In this document: positions 6,602 through 12,990 of the stretch, piece after piece
Layout of the letters: each line of letters begins with the position of its first letter
How positions within the stretch are numbered: the first letter of the stretch is position 1
Position numbers and translations under genes: made by a program
The notes under the pieces: model-generated
Databases searched by the model: none
Told to the model about the DNA's origin: nothing
Seen by the model: the letters and a program-made list of their open reading frames with translations, nothing else
NCBI GenBank assembly: GCA_902795985.1
Contig: CADBNG010000061.1
Span: forward strand, 1 to 13,014
Source: an uncultured Lachnospiraceae bacterium
GTDB taxonomy: Bacteria; Bacillota_A; Clostridia; Lachnospirales; Lachnospiraceae
Direction of reading: 5' to 3'
Length of the DNA stretch: 13,014 bases

Positions 6602-7297
6602 ATGATCATTCGTCTGAAAGATATCAATAAAAGCTATGATACCGGGAAAATGCAGGTTCCTGTCCTTTTTGATATCAATCTGGACGTGGAAGAAGGGGAA
6701 TACCTGGCGATCATGGGTCCCTCCGGCTCCGGAAAAACGACGCTGATGAATATCATCGGCTGTCTCGACAGCGCAACCTCCGGGACGTATGTCCTGAACG
6801 GGGAAAGCGTCTTTGAAAAAACGGACAACCAGCTGGCGGCCCTGCGGAACCGTTCCATCGGGTTTGTCTTCCAGAATTTCAACCTGCTGCCGAGGGAAAC
6901 CGCCATTGAAAACGTGGCCCTTCCCATGCTCTATGCAGGCATCCGGAAAAAAGAACGCATGCAGACGGCCGCCGCAGCCCTTTCCCGTATGGGGCTGGCC
7001 GAACGGATGGACTTTCTTCCCGGACAGCTTTCCGGCGGACAGAAACAGAGGGTCGCCATCGCCAGAGCCATGGCTCTGCGGCCGCCCATTCTCCTGGCGG
7101 ATGAGCCCACCGGCGCGCTGGACACCGCTTCCGGCCGCCAGATTATGGAATTATTCGCGGAACTGAACGCCGAAGGCGTAACGATTATCATGATCACCCA
7201 CGAACGGGAAATCGCCGAGCACGCGAAACGCATTGTGCTGATCCGGGACGGACGGCTTTATCACGACGTGCCGGCGGAGGATCCTGCCCATGAATAA
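6602..7297 (+). CDS. ABC transporter ATP-binding protein, MacB/LolD/YknY type
   Basis: This 231-residue nucleotide-binding subunit contains all expected motifs: Walker A GPSGSGKT at 39-46, Q-loop Q91 in FQNFNLLPR, signature LSGGQ at 143-147, Walker B ILLADE ending at E168, D-loop GALD at 171-174 and switch histidine H200. The LLPRETAIENV segment after the Q-loop is typical of the LolD/MacB/FtsE exporter group, which couples ATP hydrolysis to mechanical movement of a four-helix permease. It is separate from the permease, as in Bacillus YknYZ and unlike Gram-negative MacB, where the two are fused. The predicted ribosome binding site (GCAGGAAATG) is close to the start and weak. The next gene overlaps its last 8 bases, so translation is probably coupled. 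Confidence 0.95.
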   Translation: MIIRLKDINKSYDTGKMQVPVLFDINLDVEEGEYLAIMGPSGSGKTTLMNIIGCLDSATSGTYVLNGESVFEKTDNQLAALRNRSIGFVFQNFNLLPRETAIENVALPMLYAGIRKKERMQTAAAALSRMGLAERMDFLPGQLSGGQKQRVAIARAMALRPPILLADEPTGALDTASGRQIMELFAELNAEGVTIIMITHEREIAEHAKRIVLIRDGRLYHDVPAEDPAHE

Positions 7298-9560
7298 AAA
7301 AGGAAAAAAAGTTCTGAAAATTGTCATCATCCTCGCCGTCATCGCGGCGGCGGTGACGGCTCTGTGCTATTATTTTTACCGCAAAAACTCCGTCAAGCCC
7401 GTGGACGTCTTCCCGGTCAGTACGATCAGTACAACGAATTTCGAAGACGCTTCTTCCTATACCGCTTCGGTAACCCAGGGGCATGCCCAGGACATTCTTC
7501 TTCATGACGGCCTGATCACGGAAATCCGCGTATCGGAAGGCGACACGGTCGAAGAAGGCGACGTGCTGGTCGTGTATGACAAGACTTCCCTGAATCTGAA
7601 TCTGGACTCCGACCGGGCGAAGATCGCCCTGCTGCAGAGCCAGATCGGCAAGGCCGAGCGGGAGCTTCTGCGGCTCGGAAACCTGATTCCCAGCGAATAT
7701 CTGCCGGATGATTCCTACGACATCCCGGATGTCCCGGAGGAACCGGAGGAGCCGGAGAAAAAAATCGACCACGGTCCGCTGGAACTGCTCTCCGTTCTGG
7801 ACAGCGGGAATCTGACGGAAGACGGACAGGAATTCAACTGCTCCGCCGAAACCGTTATCAAAAAAGAATTCCTGCAGGCACTGCGCAAAACCGGTTATTC
7901 CGTAACCCTGAACCTCTACGGTCAGATGTCCTCCGACCCGGATGAAGAAGAATCCGACGGGGATGCGGAGCCGGAGAAGAAAGATAAAAAGGCCGACGAA
8001 GAAACGGACAAAAAAACGGATGAAAAGGATGAGGAGGAAGGCGAAACCCTGGCGCTCTTCGGCACTTTCACCATCGTCGGAAGTGATATTCCGGAGAAAA
8101 TCACGGATTACGAACCGTATAAACCGGAAGAATCCTCTTCTTCCCTGACGGCCTTTTCCGGTGAAACGGTTTCCGCTTCTCCCGCTTTATACGTAACCTA
8201 TGTCCTGCTGGAACCGGATACTCCTACCCCGGATCCGCCGGAACCCACCGATACGCCCGAGCCTACCGATACGCCCGAGCCCACTGATACGCCTGAGCCT
8301 ACTGATACGCCCGAGCCTACTGACACGCCCGAGCCCACTGATACGCCCGAGCCTACTGATACGCCCGAGCCTACTGACACGCCCGAGCCTACCGATACGC
8401 CCGAGCCCACCGACACGCCCGAGCCTACCGATACGCCCGAGCCCACTGATACACCCGAGCCCACCGATACGCCCGAGCCCACCGATACGCCCGAGCCTAC
8501 CGACACGCCCGAGCCTACCGATACGCCCGAGCCCACCGACACACCGGAACCAACCGAAACACCGACACCGGAACCCACAGAAACGCCTTCTCTGTATGTA
8601 AAAGTAAAGAAGGATCCGCTGGATTCCGACTGGAAGCTTTCGGACATTCTCGTATTCAACGGGGATGGCGCGGACGTAATGCTGGACCAGTCCAAACGCT
8701 ATTTCGGTCTTTTTTCCTTCTTTACCCCGGCGCCCTATGAGCGTTATGAGACCGTTTACCCGGACTCCGATGATTATTACGATGACTATTACTATGACGA
8801 CTATTCCTTCGATGATTCTTCCGAAGATTATATGTACAGCCGCCAGGAACTGGCGGAGATGATCGACGAGAAAAAGAAGGATATCGAAGTCCTGAATCTG
8901 GACCTCAAGGCCGCGCAGCTTGCCTACCAGCAGGACCAGCTGGTCAGTGAAACCGGCGAAGTAAAAGCGGCCATCAGCGGAGTGGTCGCCGAACTGGCCG
9001 ATCCGGAAGAAATCTCGCCCCAGGACGTGCTGATCCGTATCAAGGGGAACGAAAACTACCGGATCACCGTTCTGGTCAACGAACTGGATCTTGCGGATGT
9101 GACACCCGGAGACACCCTTTCCGGTACCGGATATGAATCCGGCTCCGACTTTACCGCAACGGTGGACGAAATCGGCACAACCCCGGTTTCCGACAGTTAT
9201 TTCGGCGAAAGCAATCCCAATTCCTCCTGGTATCCGGTGATCGCTTCCGTGGAAGAAACCGATATTAACATGTCCATCGGGGAGATGTGCGAAGTCCGCT
9301 TTGATTCCGAAGAGACCGGCTTTTCCGAGTCATGGCTGATCCCGAGAATGTTCATCCGCAGCGATGAACGGGGCAGCTATGTCTACCGCTCGGAAAACGA
9401 CGTTCTGCAGAAGCAGTATATCATGACCGGAAAATCCCTCTGGGGCATGTATCTGGAGATCCGCAGCGGCCTTTCCCAGAAGGACTTCATTGCCTTCCCC
9501 TACGGAAAAGGCGTGAAGGAAGGGTCTCCGGCCGTGGAAAAAGAATCGTTCTATTACTAA
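7290..9560 (+). CDS. Exporter adaptor subunit 2 with a giant hairpin insertion and PEPTDT repeats
   Basis: This 756-residue HlyD/MacA-like protein is about twice the usual adaptor length. A membrane anchor is at about 8-29. The first lipoyl half is about 58-98 (GLITEIRVSEGDTVEEGDVLVVYD) and the first coiled-coil helix about 104-130. An insertion of about 384 residues follows, then the second helix (about 515-552), the second lipoyl half (GEVKAAISGVV, from 556), a beta-barrel (about 590-680) and a membrane-proximal domain to 756. The insertion holds an acidic Pro-rich start (140-157), a possible folded segment with one cysteine (160-212), a Lys/Asp/Glu run (215-251), a strand-rich part ending in ALYVTYVLL (299-307), the PEPTDT array (317-424), SLYVKVKK (434-441) and an Asp/Tyr-rich stretch (490-513). 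The start overlaps the ATPase gene by 8 bases, with GGAGG about nine bases upstream. The core assignment is confident; the insertion is unrecognised. Confidence 0.85.
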   Translation: MNKKGKKVLKIVIILAVIAAAVTALCYYFYRKNSVKPVDVFPVSTISTTNFEDASSYTASVTQGHAQDILLHDGLITEIRVSEGDTVEEGDVLVVYDKTSLNLNLDSDRAKIALLQSQIGKAERELLRLGNLIPSEYLPDDSYDIPDVPEEPEEPEKKIDHGPLELLSVLDSGNLTEDGQEFNCSAETVIKKEFLQALRKTGYSVTLNLYGQMSSDPDEEESDGDAEPEKKDKKADEETDKKTDEKDEEEGETLALFGTFTIVGSDIPEKITDYEPYKPEESSSSLTAFSGETVSASPALYVTYVLLEPDTPTPDPPEPTDTPEPTDTPEPTDTPEPTDTPEPTDTPEPTDTPEPTDTPEPTDTPEPTDTPEPTDTPEPTDTPEPTDTPEPTDTPEPTDTPEPTDTPEPTDTPEPTDTPEPTETPTPEPTETPSLYVKVKKDPLDSDWKLSDILVFNGDGADVMLDQSKRYFGLFSFFTPAPYERYETVYPDSDDYYDDYYYDDYSFDDSSEDYMYSRQELAEMIDEKKKDIEVLNLDLKAAQLAYQQDQLVSETGEVKAAISGVVAELADPEEISPQDVLIRIKGNENYRITVLVNELDLADVTPGDTLSGTGYESGSDFTATVDEIGTTPVSDSYFGESNPNSSWYPVIASVEETDINMSIGEMCEVRFDSEETGFSESWLIPRMFIRSDERGSYVYRSENDVLQKQYIMTGKSLWGMYLEIRSGLSQKDFIAFPYGKGVKEGSPAVEKESFYY
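8238..8585 (+). repeat. Tandem 18-base repeat encoding PEPTDT hexapeptides
   Basis: Seventeen consecutive 18-base units (8238-8543) each encode PEPTDT. An eighteenth unit (8544-8561) encodes PEPTET; after a PT dipeptide another PEPTET follows (8568-8585). Units differ only at third codon positions (CCC/CCT/CCG, GAG/GAA, ACC/ACT, GAT/GAC, ACG/ACA), so all changes among the first 17 units are silent. Units 3-5 (8274-8327) and 6-8 (8328-8381) match except for one base, showing expansion by three-unit blocks. The array encodes residues 317-424 of adaptor 2 and should form an extended, acidic, proline-rich rod or flexible linker. Confidence 0.97.
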
Positions 9561-9565
9561 TGATC

Positions 9566-9580
9566 CGGAAAACGTTTCCG
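9566..9580. other. Short inverted repeat between adaptor 2 and the permease gene
   Basis: CGGAAA and TTTCCG form a 6 bp stem around ACG, five bases after the adaptor 2 stop codon. The 54-base gap otherwise holds only the permease ribosome binding site. There is no T-tract, so it is not a terminator. It could be an mRNA-stability hairpin or chance. Confidence 0.25.
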
Positions 9581-9614
9581 CCGCAGCCGGCCTTTGGACC
9601 GGGGAGAATGAAAG

Positions 9615-10871
9615 ATGCTGGAAGATATCCGACTTTCTTTTAAAGGAATATGGTCCCATAAGATGCGCAGCTTCCTGACGATGCTGGGCATTATCGTGGG
9701 CATCGCGGCCGTCATCGCCGTGGTTTCCACCATCAAGGGAACGAATGACCAGATCAAGAACAACCTGATCGGCGACGGAACCAATACCGTGGACGTCATG
9801 CTGTACGAAAACGGCTGGGAAGCGGACTTTTCCTATTCCGACCCGCCCGAAGGGGTTCCGGTCTTCGGCGAAGAGATGCGCAGCCGGCTTCTGGATATTC
9901 CCGGCACGGTGAACGCTTCTTTGTATCACCGACGGTCCTGGATCGACAGCCTGTACTATAAGAACCAGCATTTCAGCGGCAGTTCGGTGCTCGGGATCGA
10001 CGGCTCCTATTTTGAGACCGCCGGCATGCAGATCATCCGCGGACGCGGTTTTTCCCCGGAAGATATCCGGAAGAACAAACGGGTTGCCATTATCAATAAA
10101 GAGCTGATGCAGAACGGTTTCGGCGGCAGCGAAGCCATCGGCCGGACGATCGATATTAACGGTGAGCCCTTCTCCGTCATCGGCGTGGCGGATAAAAAAA
10201 GCGTTTTTGAACCGGTGATTAATTCCGTAGAAGATTACGAGACATATGTCGGCGAAGCGGTCGGCGCCGTCTATATTCCGGACCGGCTCTGGCCCGACGT
10301 CTTCATGTATGACGAACCGGTGCATGTCATGGTGAAAGCCGCCTCCACCGACGATATGACACGCGTCGGAAAGGCCTCCGCCGATCTTCTGAACCAGTAT
10401 CTGAAGACCGATTCGGAGAGTACGCTGAAATATCAGAGCAGCAACCTGGCCCAGGAAGCGACGCAGCTGCAGCAGCTCTCCTCTTCCGCGAACGTCCTGC
10501 TGATCGGCATTGCCTCGATTTCCCTGCTGGTCGGCGGTATCGGCGTTATGAATATCATGCTGGTTTCCGTAACGGAACGGACCCGGGAGATCGGACTGAA
10601 AAAAGCCCTCGGCGCAAAAAAACGCCGCATCCGGTCGCAGTTCCTGACGGAAGCCGTGATCTTAAGCGGCATTGGAGGCATTCTGGGTGTTGTCTGCGGA
10701 ATCCTGCTTTCCCGGATCATTTCCGCCGTTGCGCTGATTCCGGTCTCGATCAGCATTCCCGCGGTGATCATCGCCGTTCTGTTTTCCATGGCGATCGGGA
10801 TCATCTTCGGACTGGCGCCTTCCATCAAGGCCTCCAATCTGAATCCTATTGACGCTCTGCGCTATGAGTAA
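9615..10871 (+). CDS. ABC transporter permease, MacB/FtsX/YknZ type
   Basis: This 418-residue protein has the classic MacB layout: TM1 at about 20-40 after a short cytoplasmic segment, a large extracytoplasmic MacB-type periplasmic core domain (about 41-288), then TM2 (about 293-317), TM3 (about 345-370) and TM4 (about 380-402). Family hallmarks are RSFLTMLGIIVGIAAVIAVV near TM1, VTERTREIGLKKALGAKKRRI in the cytoplasmic coupling loop at 319-339, and the C-terminal GLAPSIKASNLNPIDALRYE. It would pair with the ATPase at 6602-7297 and the two adaptors as the membrane core of a mechanotransmission exporter. GGGGAG lies eight bases before the ATG. The gene ends by overlapping the convergent ispE by 26 bases, with its terminator inside ispE. 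Substrate is unknown; peptides, antibiotics or lipids are all possible for the family. Confidence 0.94.
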   Translation: MLEDIRLSFKGIWSHKMRSFLTMLGIIVGIAAVIAVVSTIKGTNDQIKNNLIGDGTNTVDVMLYENGWEADFSYSDPPEGVPVFGEEMRSRLLDIPGTVNASLYHRRSWIDSLYYKNQHFSGSSVLGIDGSYFETAGMQIIRGRGFSPEDIRKNKRVAIINKELMQNGFGGSEAIGRTIDINGEPFSVIGVADKKSVFEPVINSVEDYETYVGEAVGAVYIPDRLWPDVFMYDEPVHVMVKAASTDDMTRVGKASADLLNQYLKTDSESTLKYQSSNLAQEATQLQQLSSSANVLLIGIASISLLVGGIGVMNIMLVSVTERTREIGLKKALGAKKRRIRSQFLTEAVILSGIGGILGVVCGILLSRIISAVALIPVSISIPAVIIAVLFSMAIGIIFGLAPSIKASNLNPIDALRYE

Positions 10872-11703
10872 GAAAACACTGATATTCCGGAACGGAGGAT
10901 AAAGCGTCAGCGGCGGCTGCCGCTTTTTTTTCATCGGAAAACAGGCCGAAAACCGCGGATCCGCTGCCGGTCATCCGCGCGCCGTCGGCGCCGTTTGAAA
11001 GGATCTCTTCCCGGAGCCGGCGGATCGCCGGAAAGCTCTGCATGACCGGTTCTTCCAGATCATTGCCCATGACCTCGCAGAGCATCGAAAGATCGCCTGT
11101 CCGAATGGCCTTTTCCACCGAGTCCACATCAACCGGCGCCCCGGACCGCCCCTGTCCGTCATAGGCGTGATACGCCCAGGGTGTGGAAACGCTGGCTTCG
11201 GGTTTGACGATCAGGATCGAACAGGGCACGAAACGGCCCGCGTCGGAAAGGATTTCACCTTTTCCCTTCGCCCTCTGGCAGCCTCCCCGGATAAAGAACG
11301 GCACGTCCGCGCCCAGCGGCTCCGCCAGCTTTTCCAGGACCGCATCCTCCGTCTCCGGTACAAAAAGATCCCTCATCGCCGTCATCACGCAGGCGGCATC
11401 GCTGCTGCCGCCGCCCAGACCGGCCTGGGCCGGAATCTTCTTGTCGATATGAATTTCCACGCCTTCCTTAATTCCGAACGCTTCCGCCATCCGCTTTGCC
11501 GCCCGGTAAGCCAGATTTCTTTCATCCACCGGAAGCTCCGGATCGGAGCACGACAGCCGGATGCCCTCCGCTCTTTTTCTGAACGACACTTCATCCGCCA
11601 GGCCGACCTCCAGAAAAACCATATCCAGGTCATGATACCCGTCCGGCCTTGTTCCCGTAATCTTAAGCGCTATATTCAGCTTCGCAAAAGCTTTTCTCTC
11701 CAT
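10846..11703 (-). CDS. ispE: 4-diphosphocytidyl-2-C-methyl-D-erythritol kinase
   Basis: A 285-residue GHMP kinase of the MEP isoprenoid pathway, phosphorylating the 2-hydroxyl of CDP-methylerythritol with ATP in the cytoplasm. Substrate-binding K8 and N10 sit in the opening FAKLNIAL; GTRPDGYHDLDMVF at 17-30 is the usual second motif. The ATP-binding glycine-rich motif is PAQAGLGGGSSDAA at 91-104. GADVPFF at 131-137 provides the catalytic aspartate D133. The C-terminal GHMP motif is ARMTGSGSAVF at 242-252. The length is normal for IspE. AAGGAG lies six bases before the ATG. Its 3' end overlaps the permease gene, and residues 259-265 (KKAAAAA) are encoded on the complement of that operon's terminator. 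No other pathway gene is present, which is common for ispE. Confidence 0.95.
   Translation of the reverse strand: MERKAFAKLNIALKITGTRPDGYHDLDMVFLEVGLADEVSFRKRAEGIRLSCSDPELPVDERNLAYRAAKRMAEAFGIKEGVEIHIDKKIPAQAGLGGGSSDAACVMTAMRDLFVPETEDAVLEKLAEPLGADVPFFIRGGCQRAKGKGEILSDAGRFVPCSILIVKPEASVSTPWAYHAYDGQGRSGAPVDVDSVEKAIRTGDLSMLCEVMGNDLEEPVMQSFPAIRRLREEILSNGADGARMTGSGSAVFGLFSDEKKAAAAADALSSVPEYQCFLTHSAERQ
10909..10931 (+). terminator. Intrinsic terminator of the exporter operon, inside ispE
   Basis: AGCGGC and GCCGCT form a 6 bp GC-rich stem with a GGCT loop, followed directly by eight T residues. It starts 38 bases after the permease stop codon on the plus strand. The element is unidirectional: the minus strand has no T-tract after the stem. 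It lies wholly within the ispE coding region. Confidence 0.85.
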
Positions 11704-11717
11704 CTTTTCTCCTTTTC

Positions 11718-11806
11718 AGCACAAAAGGGACAGAACAGGGGGCGAAGGGGACTGTCCCCTTCGCCCCCTGTTCCGTCTGTGCTCTTGTCCGGCCCGTCCT
11801 TTTGTG
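11718..11806. repeat. Long perfect palindrome with nested outer arms between ispE and plsC
   Basis: GAACAGGGGGCGAAGGGGA at 11733-11751 is the exact reverse complement of 11755-11773, with a 3-base CTG centre (19 bp stem). After one mismatch GAC/GTC extend it by 3 bp. Two further outer pairings compete: AGCACA at 11718-11723 with TGTGCT at 11778-11783, and CACAAAAGGGAC at 11720-11731 with GTCCTTTTGTG at 11796-11806 (one bulged base). The element occupies most of the 116-base divergent gap. Its form resembles the REP/MITE-like hairpins that occur in many copies in some clostridial genomes, but copy number cannot be tested here. It has no T-tract on either side. Confidence 0.85.
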
Positions 11807-11813
11807 ATAGGAT
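11785..11813 (+). promoter_or_regulatory. Candidate promoter for plsC
   Basis: TTGTCC (4 of 6) is followed after 17 bases by TAGGAT (4 of 6), the latter preceded by TGA as an extended -10. A start about seven bases downstream would fall at or next to the ATG at 11820, implying a leaderless or nearly leaderless message. The same AGGA bases could instead be the ribosome binding site of a longer transcript, so the two readings exclude each other. The element match is modest. Confidence 0.35.
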
Positions 11814-11819
11814 GGCGGC

Positions 11820-12551
11820 ATGAGGACAATTATCGCACTGATCTGGGTAGTAGTATATGTTATAATCGCCATTCCCGCAATGATCTGCATGGCATTCATT
11901 CACGGGAAGGATCCGTGGAAGGCCGAAAGGATCGCCCGCTTCTGGATGAGTTTCCTGTTCCGGGGGCTTCTTTTCATTGCCGGAACCAGGGTGACCGTAA
12001 AAGGGCTCGAACAGGTTCCGAAGGATCAGGCGGTGGTCTATATCGGCAATCACCGAAGCTACTTTGATATTATTCTGACCTATGCCCTGTGCAACCGGCC
12101 GACCTCCTACGTTGCCAAGGCAGAGCTTCAGAACATTCCCCTTTTCGGCCTGTGGGGCAAAATGATGATGTGCCTCTTCTTCGACCCTCACGACATGAAA
12201 GCTTCCCTCAAGATGATTCTGGAGGGCATCAACCGGCTGAAAAGCGGCATTTCCGTTTTCATTTTCCCGGAAGGCGGACGCAACCGCGCCGAAGCCCTTC
12301 TTCCCCTCAATGAGTTCAAGGACGGGAGTTTTCGTCTTGCGTCCAAATCCGGCTGTCCCGTCGTTCCCGTCGCCCTGGCAAAAATCGACGATATCTGGGA
12401 AGCCCATTTCCCGTGGCTTCGAAAAACGAGCGTTACCATTGTCTACGGCACGCCCGTTTATCTGAAGGATTTAAGCGCCGAGGATCAGAAATACCCCGGA
12501 CGTTATTTTAAAAATCTGGTGGAATCGATGCTGGAGCCTTTTACGAACTGA
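11820..12551 (+). CDS. plsC: 1-acyl-sn-glycerol-3-phosphate acyltransferase family protein (PlsC-like)
   Basis: This 243-residue membrane enzyme is predicted to transfer a fatty acyl group to lysophosphatidic acid, giving phosphatidic acid for membrane lipid synthesis. N-terminal hydrophobic segments (about 3-27 and 43-55) anchor it. The catalytic HX4D motif is NHRSYFD, with H78 and D83. KAELQNIPLFG at 100-110 is the second motif, FPEGGRNR at 149-156 the glycerol-phosphate-binding motif (usually FPEGTRSR), and CPVVPVAL at 179-186 the fourth. The length is normal for PlsC. AGGA sits seven bases before the ATG. An overlapping three-codon reading frame, ATGGCGGCATGA, ends on the start codon. The 3' end overlaps the convergent DUF1934 gene by 11 bases. 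Acyl donor and exact acceptor are not shown by the sequence. Confidence 0.9.
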   Translation: MRTIIALIWVVVYVIIAIPAMICMAFIHGKDPWKAERIARFWMSFLFRGLLFIAGTRVTVKGLEQVPKDQAVVYIGNHRSYFDIILTYALCNRPTSYVAKAELQNIPLFGLWGKMMMCLFFDPHDMKASLKMILEGINRLKSGISVFIFPEGGRNRAEALLPLNEFKDGSFRLASKSGCPVVPVALAKIDDIWEAHFPWLRKTSVTIVYGTPVYLKDLSAEDQKYPGRYFKNLVESMLEPFTN

Positions 12552-12990
12552 GCCCCAGCCCGCGGCTTTTCGGCTGGGCCGTCAGGGAAATCCTGCAGTC
12601 CGCGATATAGTCGTCGTTGATTTCCAGGGCATAATTCGCGGTCACCCCGATCGAGTCTTCCTGTTCATGCAGTTCCACCGAAGTGGTGGAAATCCCGATA
12701 TTCATCACACCGAACGGCGTTCCGTAATACGATTTGGTCTTTTTGTTCGTTTCAAAAATCATGCGGGCGTTGATTTCGCCCTTCCGGCTGACTTCCAGAT
12801 AGGAATCGCGAAACTTCATCATGTTCTCGCTGCTCCCCCCGTCATCCGTATCAATCTCTTCGAAGATAAGATAATGGGTTCCGTTTTTAAAATAGTATTT
12901 TCCGGGTGAAATAACTTCCACGGGCTCCTGCTGGCCTGCGGCTTCCGCAAACTGCATTCCGTTGATCCGGATCATGACTTCTTTTTCCAT
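12541..12990 (-). CDS. DUF1934 (YwiB-like) beta-barrel protein
   Basis: A 149-residue cytoplasmic protein without signal peptide or membrane segment. The pattern matches the DUF1934 family typified by Bacillus YwiB: an N-terminal strand (EVMIRINGMQF), EVISPGKYYFKNGTHYLIFEE at 24-44, a central SYLEVSRKGEINARMIFE strand pair, and GTPFGVMNIGISTTSVELHEQEDSIGVTANYALEIN toward the C-terminus, a calycin-like barrel of alternating strands. The function of the family is not established. An AGGGAG site lies nine bases before the ATG. It converges with plsC, overlapping by 11 bases, so its promoter must lie at or beyond the window's right edge. The family call rests on recalled similarity to YwiB and is moderately strong. 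Confidence 0.78.
   Translation of the reverse strand: MEKEVMIRINGMQFAEAAGQQEPVEVISPGKYYFKNGTHYLIFEEIDTDDGGSSENMMKFRDSYLEVSRKGEINARMIFETNKKTKSYYGTPFGVMNIGISTTSVELHEQEDSIGVTANYALEINDDYIADCRISLTAQPKSRGLGLSS
12552..12579. other. Hairpin at the plsC / DUF1934 convergent junction
   Basis: GCCC-C-AGCC pairs with GGCTGGGC (8 bp with one bulged base) around an 11-base loop, immediately after the plsC stop codon and inside the last codons of the DUF1934 gene. No T-tract follows the stem on the plus strand (CGTCAGGG), so classical intrinsic termination is doubtful. It may act as a weak terminator or a 3'-end stabiliser for plsC mRNA. Confidence 0.35.

Noticed and set aside
8238..8585. CRISPR-like array
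   Set aside because: The 18-base units are contiguous with no unique spacers and are in frame inside a coding gene; this is a protein repeat.
8198..8695. Minus-strand open frame encoding a Val-Ser-Gly repeat
   Set aside because: It is simply the complement of the PEPTDT array. The substitutions are silent in the PEPTDT frame, which marks that frame as the one under selection.
9330..10325. Minus-strand open frame of 331 codons opposite adaptor 2 and the permease
   Set aside because: It is antisense to two well-supported genes and crosses the gap between them, with no ribosome binding site or recognisable motif.
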